DNA of 8,003 nt from Elusimicrobiota bacterium (GTDB taxonomy: Bacteria > Elusimicrobiota > Elusimicrobia > O2-12-FULL-59-9): contig JACQRQ010000082.1 of assembly GCA_016206405.1 (NCBI GenBank), positions 1-8,003 of the forward strand, given 5' to 3'. Each line of letters starts with the position of its first letter. Position 1 is the first letter of the stretch. Positions 1 through 5,736 of this stretch are shown here, piece after piece. The notes below the pieces were generated by a model that was given only the letters and a program-made list of their open reading frames with translations, was not told the DNA's origin and made no database searches. The position numbers were made by a program, and so were the translations under genes.

Positions 1-200
1 GAACGGATCAATAGATGGAAATGGTTGGGCATGAGAGCCCAGGCGAGGATATGGTTGGGGCTTTTTTCGAGGGAAGATTCGAGCCGAGAGAGAAAGTCCT
101 GGTAATCTGTTTTGTCGCGGAAAATGGCGCGGCGTTCGATGCCGCGGGCGAGAACGTGCTGAAGGAGGCCGGGAGCGTCGAGGCGTGGTTGGCGAGGCAT
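1..200 (-). CDS. IS200/REP-associated tyrosine (Y1, HUH) transposase, N-terminal part, cut by window edge
   Basis: The reverse strand from the ATG at 200-198 reads 66 uninterrupted codons to the left edge. The visible protein begins MPRQPRLDAPGLLQHVLARG and then has IERRAIFRD, the usual opening of REP-associated and IS200-like Y1 transposases. It ends in ALMPNHFHLLIR, where H60-F-H62 is the HUH metal-binding pair of the single-strand nuclease; the catalytic tyrosine would lie outside the window. Proteins of this family cut and join single-stranded DNA at hairpin-containing ends or REP sequences. The start is forced: an in-frame TAA lies at 239-237 and no ATG, GTG or TTG codon falls between it and 200. 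No Shine-Dalgarno sequence is seen. Whether the gene is intact beyond the edge is unknown; within the window there is no frameshift or stop. Confidence 0.85.
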   Translation of the reverse strand, partial: MPRQPRLDAPGLLQHVLARGIERRAIFRDKTDYQDFLSRLESSLEKSPNHILAWALMPNHFHLLIR

Positions 201-307
201 GGGGAGAGTGTGGCAATTTAGGGAGAGGGATGCAAGTTAGTTACTTAGTTAGGAACGTCCCCTATTCCCCGCCTAAGGCCACGCTGACCGGCGGCGCGCC
301 GTCGACT
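201..307. repeat. Repeat-rich flank upstream of the transposase gene, possible element end
   Basis: This gap separates the 5' end of the transposase gene from the 3' end of the next minus-strand gene. It holds a direct repeat TTAGTTA at 237-243 and 245-251 (8-base period), the interrupted palindrome GCCT-A-AGGC at 271-279, and a short GC hairpin, CGGCG (289-293) with a 3-base loop and CGCCG (297-301). IS200- and REP-type transposases act on hairpin-bearing ends, so this may be the 5' end of the element. The hairpin could also help end transcription of the neighbouring gene, although no run of T follows it on the minus strand. The sequence structures are directly visible; the role is inference. 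Confidence 0.35.
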
Positions 308-1270
308 CTAAATTCCACGAAATTCAAATGGCAGATCAAAACGTGCATTTGCATGCACATCCTCCGCGAATTGATCCCATGTCCCAGCCTCTACGCGCCT
401 AGCCACGAAATGAGCTGCCATCAGTACGAATGCACTTGAAACGAATCCAAGGTCGTCTCCGAACACCTTTAGAGTCGCATCGTTATTGTCGCCATACGAG
501 AGATATATCGCATCACGATAGTTTGCCTTGCCCCGATAGCGGAATGCCTGGAAGAGAAAATTCACAGACTCTTTGCCAAACGCTTGGTCGCGCAATTGTC
601 GTGCGTCCTTGCTTCTGAAGTCACTCTTACCAAGAGCCTTGAAGTCGCTCGATTTCCGCACGTCTTCCTCGATTTCCCACTGCCGATATTCGCAAGTCCC
701 TCTAAGGTAGGAGCACAAAGCGCCATGCGCCTGGTCATTCGAAACGGGCCGAGTATTCACGTCGTGAGGGTTTCCGTTTCGAAGTGCTGCAATGGAAGCT
801 TCAACGTTTTGAGTGGTCAGATTCACGACTCTCAAATCAAACGGATACATCGCAAGCCCTCGGGAAGCAATGTCGGCCTGCCATATGCGGGCAGCCTTTG
901 CATGCGTTTGGGGATCGCTTCCTCCAGCAGCTGCGATCATCGCCTTTGCCGCATAGTACACGGAGTAATACCAAGACACAATCGCAGCCCGACAGCCGTT
1001 GTATGTGTTTCCGTTCGCTGCGGCCAAACTCTTGGTTGCGGCCGCATGGTGGGCGGACATTACTAGGAATTCATACGCCAGCGTATCCATCTCCTTATTT
1101 ACGGCTCGACGAATCGTAGGAGCAAAAAAGGTCGCGCACGCTTGGCGAGAAATGTGGCCTGCATCGCAATAAATGGCGAGTGCTCTCATCCAGTTTACAC
1201 ACCCCTGAAACGCAAATCGGGGTTTTGGCTGGTCCTTTTCTGCAAAGAGCCTTCCCAGTAGCCAGGGCAT
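308..1270 (-). CDS. Hypothetical 320-residue protein with a HEPN-like helical segment
   Basis: I do not recognise a named family. Residues about 65-165 resemble a HEPN fold: a helix around AYEFLVMSAHHAA, a helix around SWYYSVYYAAKAMIAAAGG (99-117) like the YYAxxHAAKAL helix of HEPN proteins, then PQTHAKAARIW (120-130), like the conserved TH segment that follows it. The canonical R-x4-H catalytic motif is not clearly present. The C-terminal part has a conserved-looking stretch RYRGKANYRDAIYLSYG (244-260) and a predicted helix at about 275-295. There is no signal peptide or membrane span. The ATG at 1270 is the first start after an in-frame TGA at about 1331-1329 and has no good Shine-Dalgarno; a later Met61 follows an AAGGAG with no spacing. 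Two lines counted by hand (481-540, 601-660) give 48% and 52% G+C against 60-68% in the genes to the right, which suggests acquired DNA. The antisense reading frames here show no family resemblance. Confidence 0.6.
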   Translation of the reverse strand: MPWLLGRLFAEKDQPKPRFAFQGCVNWMRALAIYCDAGHISRQACATFFAPTIRRAVNKEMDTLAYEFLVMSAHHAAATKSLAAANGNTYNGCRAAIVSWYYSVYYAAKAMIAAAGGSDPQTHAKAARIWQADIASRGLAMYPFDLRVVNLTTQNVEASIAALRNGNPHDVNTRPVSNDQAHGALCSYLRGTCEYRQWEIEEDVRKSSDFKALGKSDFRSKDARQLRDQAFGKESVNFLFQAFRYRGKANYRDAIYLSYGDNNDATLKVFGDDLGFVSSAFVLMAAHFVARRVEAGTWDQFAEDVHANARFDLPFEFRGI

Positions 1271-1297
1271 TAGAATCTGATCTTTAATACGCCTAAC

Positions 1298-1332
1298 GAG
1301 GATGTAGAAAAACCCTCTTTTTAAACATCCTC
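1298..1332. promoter_or_regulatory. Interrupted inverted repeat in the leader of the HEPN-like gene
   Basis: Arms GAGGATGT (1298-1305) and ACATCCTC (1325-1332) are perfectly complementary. Inside them, after a two-base mismatch on each side, AAAAA (1308-1312) and TTTTT (1318-1322) form a second short stem around the loop CCCTC. The structure lies 27 bases upstream of the leftward ATG at 1270. No T run follows it on either strand, so it is not a standard terminator. It could be an operator for an autoregulator or an RNA hairpin in the leader that limits translation. Confidence 0.5.
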
Positions 1333-1372
1333 ATATCTTTCGATGAAGATTTTGAACGGCGGGCGCTTAAAC

Positions 1373-1393
1373 TAGACTCCCTCCCAAAGTCTA
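1373..1393. promoter_or_regulatory. Inverted repeat TAGACT-N9-AGTCTA overlapping a putative -10 box
   Basis: The six-base arms at 1373-1378 and 1388-1393 are perfect complements around a 9-base spacer. The right arm is also the -10 hexamer of the leftward promoter proposed at 1388-1416, so a protein binding here would cover the promoter. The arms are short, and chance occurrence is possible. Confidence 0.3.
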
Positions 1394-1416
1394 ACTGGGT
1401 TTCTCCGGCTTTTCAA
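1388..1416 (-). promoter_or_regulatory. Putative sigma70-type promoter for the HEPN-like gene
   Basis: On the minus strand, TTGAAA (1416-1411) is separated by exactly 17 bases from TAGACT (1393-1388). The -35 box matches 5 of 6 consensus bases and the -10 box matches 4 of 6. Transcription would begin near 1381, giving a leader of about 110 bases that includes the hairpin at 1298-1332. This is pattern matching only. Confidence 0.35.
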
Positions 1417-1597
1417 CCCCCTGCTGCCCCTTTGACCCTTCTCCGCTTCACGACCTCACCTACTCCTTTATCACCCAAACCTTATCCTGACCCAGCCAAA
1501 CTGTACCGCTGGATCTTGTGGCTTAGTCCCATCGGCGGCAGGCCCTGTCGGAGATAAAACGCTATCGTATCGGAGGATCAAGCGCCCTCCCAGCGGC

Positions 1598-1632
1598 TTG
1601 GCGGGACAATGAAGATATGAGATAATGCTCCC
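1598..1632 (+). promoter_or_regulatory. Promoter of the dehydrogenase/KorAB operon, predicted to make a leaderless mRNA
   Basis: TTGGCG (1598-1603) and GATAAT (1621-1626) are 17 bases apart. The -10 box matches 5 of 6 consensus bases and is preceded by TG (1618-1619) in the extended -10 position. The expected transcription start, about seven bases after the -10 box, falls at or next to the A of the ATG at 1633. No Shine-Dalgarno sequence lies upstream of that ATG, which fits a leaderless transcript. Confidence 0.55.
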
Positions 1633-2871
1633 ATGGAAGTTAAAACCAAGAAAGCGGACCCTTCGGATTATTACCTCGCCGACGAGATTTTCCTCACGGA
1701 GGAGGAAAAACTGGTCCGGGACGCGGCGCGCGAGTTTACCCGCAAAGAGCTGCTGCCGCGCATCCAGGCTTGGGACAAAGGCGACATTTCGCCCCATAAA
1801 TCCCATGAGGACCTTATTCGCTCCACCGCCAAAAAAATAGCCGACAACCTAGGCATCTTCGGCTTGAACCTCTCCGGCCTGGGCATGTACCTGGAGGACC
1901 CGGCCTTTGAGCCCATCAGCCACACCGCCTACGGCGCGGCCTTAAGAGAGCTGGAGGCGGCGGACTCGGCCATCCGGAGCCTGGCCTCCGTTCAAAGCTC
2001 CTTGTGCATGTTCGCCATCTACCAATACGGCTCGGAAGAGCAGAAAAAAAAGTGGCTTCCTTCTCTCCACCGCGCCGAAAAATTGGCCTGCTTCGGCCTG
2101 ACGGAGCCCCAGGGAGGCTCCGATCCGGGAGACATGCGGACCACCGCGGTCAAGAAGGGCCGCGCCTGGATTCTCAACGGCAACAAGGTCTGGATCACCA
2201 ACGGATTTGCGGACGTGGCCGTGGTATGGGCCCGGACTGCCGAGGGCATACGGGGATTCCTGGTGGAAAAAGGCGTCCCCGGTTTTTTCAACCGCTGCGA
2301 AGAAAAGTGGACTTTCCGCGCCGGCATCGCCTCTTCCCTCTCCTTCACCAACTGCGAGATCCCCGAGGAGAACCTCCTGCCGGGCACCGCGCGGCCACCC
2401 GGAAAGGACCTAGCCTGCGCGCTGGCCTGCCTGACGGAGGCCCGCTACGGAATTTGCTGGGGCGTGCTCGGCGCGGCGCGGGCCTGCTTTCAGGAAGCCT
2501 TAAAAACGGCCACCGAGCGCCGCTTGTTCGGCTCCCCGCTGGCTCAAAAGCAGGAAGTGCAAAGAAAGCTGACCTGGGCCTTGAACGAAATCGAAAACGG
2601 GCAGTTGGCGGCCTTCCAGATCGGAAGGCTCAAAGACAAGGGGCTGCTCTCCCACGTGCACGTTTCCCTGGCCAAATACAACAACGTCTCCAAAGCCTGC
2701 GACGTCGCCAGGCTCTGCGTGGAGCTTCTCCCCGCCGACGTCTTCACCTTCGACGCTTTCCACTCCGGACGCCATTTCAGAAACCTGGAGGTGGTCAAGA
2801 AGTACGAAGGCACTCATGAGGTGCACACCTTCATCGTGGGAAGCGCCATCACGCAGCTCAATGCCTTTTAA
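1633..2871 (+). CDS. Acyl-CoA dehydrogenase, glutaryl-CoA dehydrogenase-like
   Basis: A 412-residue FAD enzyme of the acyl-CoA dehydrogenase superfamily, nearest to glutaryl-CoA dehydrogenase, which oxidises and decarboxylates glutaryl-CoA to crotonyl-CoA. The N-terminal DYYLADEIFLTEEEKLVRD, the segment SLASVQSSLCMFAIYQYGSE (116-135), the flavin-site motif CFGLTEPQGGSDP (153-165), WITN (187-190), RYGICWGVLGA (271-281) and KYEGTHEVHT (390-399) all match that branch. E392 is the expected catalytic base. E108 and R115 sit where human GCDH has Glu87 and Arg94, which handle the distal carboxylate. Length is normal. One oddity is that the usual LGGxG loop reads LLPADVF (365-371), and no alternative frame restores it. 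The start is forced by an in-frame TGA at 1618-1620. It is the first gene of an operon; the next start codon lies inside its last codons. Another acyl-CoA substrate remains possible. Confidence 0.85.
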   Translation: MEVKTKKADPSDYYLADEIFLTEEEKLVRDAAREFTRKELLPRIQAWDKGDISPHKSHEDLIRSTAKKIADNLGIFGLNLSGLGMYLEDPAFEPISHTAYGAALRELEAADSAIRSLASVQSSLCMFAIYQYGSEEQKKKWLPSLHRAEKLACFGLTEPQGGSDPGDMRTTAVKKGRAWILNGNKVWITNGFADVAVVWARTAEGIRGFLVEKGVPGFFNRCEEKWTFRAGIASSLSFTNCEIPEENLLPGTARPPGKDLACALACLTEARYGICWGVLGAARACFQEALKTATERRLFGSPLAQKQEVQRKLTWALNEIENGQLAAFQIGRLKDKGLLSHVHVSLAKYNNVSKACDVARLCVELLPADVFTFDAFHSGRHFRNLEVVKKYEGTHEVHTFIVGSAITQLNAF

Positions 2872-4708
2872 TCCGCGGCGCGTCGTCAACGATTTTACCA
2901 TCGAGGCGGCCACCGTCAACGGCTCCGGCAGCCAAACCTCCAACCTGATCCTCACCCACTCCATTTTCCGCATGGGAGTCCCGGTCGGCCCCAAAAATGT
3001 ATTCCCTTCCAACATCGCCGGGCTTCCGACCTGGTACATTCTGCGGGTCAACGAAAACGGTTTCTTGGCGCGCAAACGCTCCCTGGAAATCCTGGTCTGC
3101 CTCAACCCCGCCACCTACGCCAAGGACATCGCCCGCGTTGATCCCGGCGGCGCGGTGATTTACGAATCCAGCTACGCCTTGCCCGAAAGCGCCAAAAGAA
3201 AGGATATCGCCTACTATCCGGTGCCTTTCGACCATCTGGCGGCCCGGCATATCGCGGAAGTGAAACTCAAGAAACCCCTGACCAATATGATTTACGTCGG
3301 CGTGCTGGCGGAGCTTTTGGGCATCGAGGCTTCCGCCGTCGAGGGCGCGGTCCGGCATCAGCTTCAGGGAAAAGCCGGGGCCATCCGGGCCAACCTGGAC
3401 GCGATTGAATTGGGAAAAAAATATGCTAAGGAAAACCTGAAGAAAACGGATCCGTTTTTCATAGAGAGGCGGGACAAGACGAAAGGAAAAATCCTCATTG
3501 ACGGGAACTCCTCCGCGGCTTTGGGCTGCCTCTTTGGAGGCTGCACCGTGGCCGCCTGGTATCCGATCACGCCGGCCTCCAGCCTCACCGAAAGCCTCAT
3601 CGATTTTTTCGCGCAGCACCGCAAGGACGCCTCCGGAAAAAACACCTATTGCGTCATTCAGGCGGAAGATGAAATCGCCGCCTTGGGGGTCGTCATCGGC
3701 GCGGGTTGGGCGGGCGCCAGGGCCATGACCGCGACCTCGGGCCCCGGCATTTGCCTGATGTCGGAGTTTGTCGGGTTGGGATATTACGCTGAAATTCCGG
3801 CCGTCATTTTCGATGTCCAGCGCATCGGCCCCTCCACCGGCCTTCCCACTAGGACCGCGCAGGGAGACATCCAATTCGTTGCCACCCTGTCGCATGGGGA
3901 CACCAAACAGGTGATGCTCCTCCCGGCGACGGTCCAAGAATGCTTTGAATTTTCGGTCCAAGCCTTCGATCTGGCCGAGAGGCTCCAAACCCCCGTTTTC
4001 GTCATGAGCGACCTTGACCTCGGCATGAATCTGTGGCTCACCGATCCTTTCAACTATCCTCAAAAGCCTTTTGACCGCGGCAAGGTCCTTTCCGAGGAAG
4101 AGTTAAGCCGCCGGGGCGAATTCGCAAGATACCTGGATGTGGACGGGGACGGCATCTGCTACCGGACCTATCCTGGAAATTCTCATCCCAAGGCGGCCTA
4201 TCTGACCCGCGGCAGCGGCCACAACGAGCAAGCCGCGTACACGGAAGACGGCGCGGCTTACCAGAAGGTCATCGACCGGCTCAATAAAAAATTTGAGACC
4301 TCCCGGACTCTGTTGCCGGAGCCGGAGACGGATTATCGGCCCGGGGCGGCGGTCGGCATTCTCGCCTATGGCTCCACTCATCAAGCCGTGGCGGAGGCCC
4401 GGCGCATCCTTCAAGAAAGCGGCATCGAAACCAACTACCTGAGAATCCGCTCATATCCCTTCCAAAAGCGGCCGGTGGAAGCATTTTTTGAGAAATGCCG
4501 GACGGTGGTCGTCGTGGAGCAAAACCGCGACGCGCAGATGGCGCAGATTCTCAAGCTGGAGATTCCATCCGAACACGCCGCAAAAATTCGCTCCGTCCTC
4601 CATTATGACGGTTTTCCCATCCCCGCCGAAGCGCTGGTGGAAGGCATCGCGGCCAAGGCCGGCCCGACCGACGCGAGCGCGCCCGTGATCGCCGCAGGGG
4701 AAGAATGA
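2861..4708 (+). CDS. korA: 2-oxoacid:ferredoxin oxidoreductase, fused gamma-alpha subunit (KorA type)
   Basis: A 615-residue alpha subunit of a two-subunit 2-oxoacid:ferredoxin oxidoreductase, which with the next gene converts a 2-oxoacid and CoA to acyl-CoA, CO2 and reduced ferredoxin in the cytoplasm. The gamma domain comes first (about 1-185; NDFTIEAATVNGSGSQ at 10-25, FPSNIAGLPTWY at 48-59). The alpha domain follows from about 210 with YPITPASS (234-241), the loop contacting the substrate carboxylate; QAEDE (267-271); and GPSTGLPTRTAQGD (323-336). A transketolase-C-like domain lies near 495-590, with VVVVEQNRDAQ. Domain order and length are typical of 2-oxoglutarate-type enzymes. I chose the ATG at 2861 over one at 2816 because homology begins at MPFNPRRVVNDFTIEAA; this start overlaps the upstream gene by 11 bases, implying translational coupling. 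The true substrate (2-oxoglutarate, 2-oxoadipate or a branched oxoacid) cannot be read with certainty. Confidence 0.92.
   Translation: MPFNPRRVVNDFTIEAATVNGSGSQTSNLILTHSIFRMGVPVGPKNVFPSNIAGLPTWYILRVNENGFLARKRSLEILVCLNPATYAKDIARVDPGGAVIYESSYALPESAKRKDIAYYPVPFDHLAARHIAEVKLKKPLTNMIYVGVLAELLGIEASAVEGAVRHQLQGKAGAIRANLDAIELGKKYAKENLKKTDPFFIERRDKTKGKILIDGNSSAALGCLFGGCTVAAWYPITPASSLTESLIDFFAQHRKDASGKNTYCVIQAEDEIAALGVVIGAGWAGARAMTATSGPGICLMSEFVGLGYYAEIPAVIFDVQRIGPSTGLPTRTAQGDIQFVATLSHGDTKQVMLLPATVQECFEFSVQAFDLAERLQTPVFVMSDLDLGMNLWLTDPFNYPQKPFDRGKVLSEEELSRRGEFARYLDVDGDGICYRTYPGNSHPKAAYLTRGSGHNEQAAYTEDGAAYQKVIDRLNKKFETSRTLLPEPETDYRPGAAVGILAYGSTHQAVAEARRILQESGIETNYLRIRSYPFQKRPVEAFFEKCRTVVVVEQNRDAQMAQILKLEIPSEHAAKIRSVLHYDGFPIPAEALVEGIAAKAGPTDASAPVIAAGEE
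4696..4701 (+). promoter_or_regulatory. Ribosome binding site for the beta-subunit gene
   Basis: AGGGGA lies 3 bases before the ATG at 4705 and 6 bases before a second in-frame ATG at 4708. The spacing favours the second ATG, so the protein may lack the first methionine. The site sits inside the end of the alpha-subunit gene. Confidence 0.5.
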
Positions 4709-5736
4709 TGGCGCCTGAAACGAAGAAAAACCGCTTGGGGCTTTCCGTAGAAGCCTATTTGGGAGGCCTCTCCACGCTCTGCAAAGGCTGCGGCCACGAC
4801 GCCATCACCCGCCATATCATCGAGGCTTTTTTCGACTACGGGGTGGCGCCCCACGAGGTCGCCAAGATGAGCGGAATCGGCTGCTCCTCCAAGACGGCCG
4901 GCTATTTTATGTCCCGCTCCAGCGGATTAAACGCCCTGCACGGACGCATGCCTTCCATCGCGACGGGAGCCAACGTCGCCAACCGAAGCCTCAAGGTCAT
5001 CGGCATCAGCGGCGACGGCGACACCGCTTCCATCGGCCTGGGACAATTTTGCCATCTGCTGCGCAGAAACGTTTCGCTCATTTACGTCATTGAAAACAAC
5101 GGCGTCTACGGGCTCACCAAGGGCCAATTCTCCGCCACGGCCGACCCCGGCTCAAAACTCAAATCCGGGACGGTCAATCCCTATGACGCCATCGACTGCG
5201 CCGTGCTCGCCATCGAGCTCGGCTGCGGCTTCGTCGCCAGGTCGTTTGCCGGCGACGGCGCCCAGGTCGTTTCTTTGCTCAAGGCCGCCCTGAGCCACCC
5301 AGGCGCGGCGCTCTTGGACATCATCAGTCCCTGCGTCGCCTTCAACAACCATGAGGGCTCCACCAAAAGCTACCCTTTCGTCCGCAAAATAGACGCCCCC
5401 CTGCATGGCCTCGATTTCACTTCCGGTTTTGCGGAAATTTCCGCGCAATATCCCGAAGGCGCCGTCCAGGAGCTTAAATTGCCGGACGGTTCCAGCCTTA
5501 ATCTCAAAAAGCTCTCCCGCGACTATGACCCGACCGACCGCGCGGCGGCTTTAAGAACGCTTGAAGAATCGCGTGAAAAAGGCGAGTTGGTGACCGGATT
5601 GCTTTACTACGATGCGGGCAAGAAGGACTTTAACGCCACGGAAAATTTGACGGACACGCCGCTTTGCCGCCTGGCGGAAAAGGAGTTAAGGCCCTCCCCG
5701 GACGCCCTCCGCCGCATCATGGAGCGCTACGGTTGA
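4705..5736 (+). CDS. korB: 2-oxoacid:ferredoxin oxidoreductase, beta subunit (KorB type)
   Basis: A 343-residue beta subunit carrying thiamine diphosphate and the single [4Fe-4S] cluster. The four cluster cysteines expected for KorB are present: LCKGCGHD (C26, C29), GIGCSS (C60) and SPCVAFNNHEGSTKS (C210). The thiamine diphosphate site is SGDGDTASIGLGQ (102-114) through IENNGVYGLTKGQFSATAD (129-147). K63, in GIGCSSK, is in the region that reads the substrate in characterised archaeal enzymes. The first ATG overlaps the upstream stop codon (ATGA at 4705-4708), so the two subunits are translationally coupled for stoichiometric production. There is no separate ferredoxin-like delta subunit, so electrons must leave through a ferredoxin encoded elsewhere. 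The gene's last 10 bases overlap the end of the convergent pilT gene. Confidence 0.94.
   Translation: MMAPETKKNRLGLSVEAYLGGLSTLCKGCGHDAITRHIIEAFFDYGVAPHEVAKMSGIGCSSKTAGYFMSRSSGLNALHGRMPSIATGANVANRSLKVIGISGDGDTASIGLGQFCHLLRRNVSLIYVIENNGVYGLTKGQFSATADPGSKLKSGTVNPYDAIDCAVLAIELGCGFVARSFAGDGAQVVSLLKAALSHPGAALLDIISPCVAFNNHEGSTKSYPFVRKIDAPLHGLDFTSGFAEISAQYPEGAVQELKLPDGSSLNLKKLSRDYDPTDRAAALRTLEESREKGELVTGLLYYDAGKKDFNATENLTDTPLCRLAEKELRPSPDALRRIMERYG

Larger units (their letters stand above)
1271..1632. other. Intergenic gap with C-rich tract, inverted repeats and divergent promoter candidates
   Basis: No convincing gene or tRNA is seen here. The gap separates two divergently transcribed genes. Next to the leftward gene lie an interrupted hairpin (1298-1332) and a second inverted repeat (1373-1393). 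From 1381 to 1500 the plus strand is strongly pyrimidine-biased (51 C, 33 T and 13 G in 120 bases by hand count). The right end carries the promoter of the rightward operon. These elements are entered separately. Confidence 0.7.

Noticed and set aside
1..200. Apparent frameshift in the transposase before the HUH motif
   Set aside because: A first reading put a stop in frame, but recounting the run of six T at 62-67 restores one continuous frame through ALMPNHFHLL.
15..221. Plus-strand 68-codon open frame
   Set aside because: It is antisense to the clearly recognisable transposase and resembles nothing itself.
584..1066. Plus-strand 160-codon open frame opposite the HEPN-like gene
   Set aside because: The minus-strand frame is twice as long and has coherent helices and motifs; this frame shows none.
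1298..1332. Intrinsic terminator
   Set aside because: The stem is present but neither strand has a T run after it.
1333..1632. tRNA or small gene in the gap
   Set aside because: No cloverleaf arms with a T-loop, and no open frame with family resemblance.
2004..2819. Long alternative plus-strand frame inside the dehydrogenase
   Set aside because: It is rich in Arg, Gly and Pro, as expected from a shifted reading of GC-rich coding DNA; the dehydrogenase frame has full-length homology.
2816..2860. Upstream start for the alpha-subunit gene
   Set aside because: The extra 15 residues have no family similarity and lie entirely within the preceding gene; homology begins at the ATG at 2861.
2858..4063. 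Minus-strand 401-codon open frame opposite the alpha subunit
   Set aside because: It is a shadow of high-GC codon usage; the plus-strand frame has all KorA motifs.
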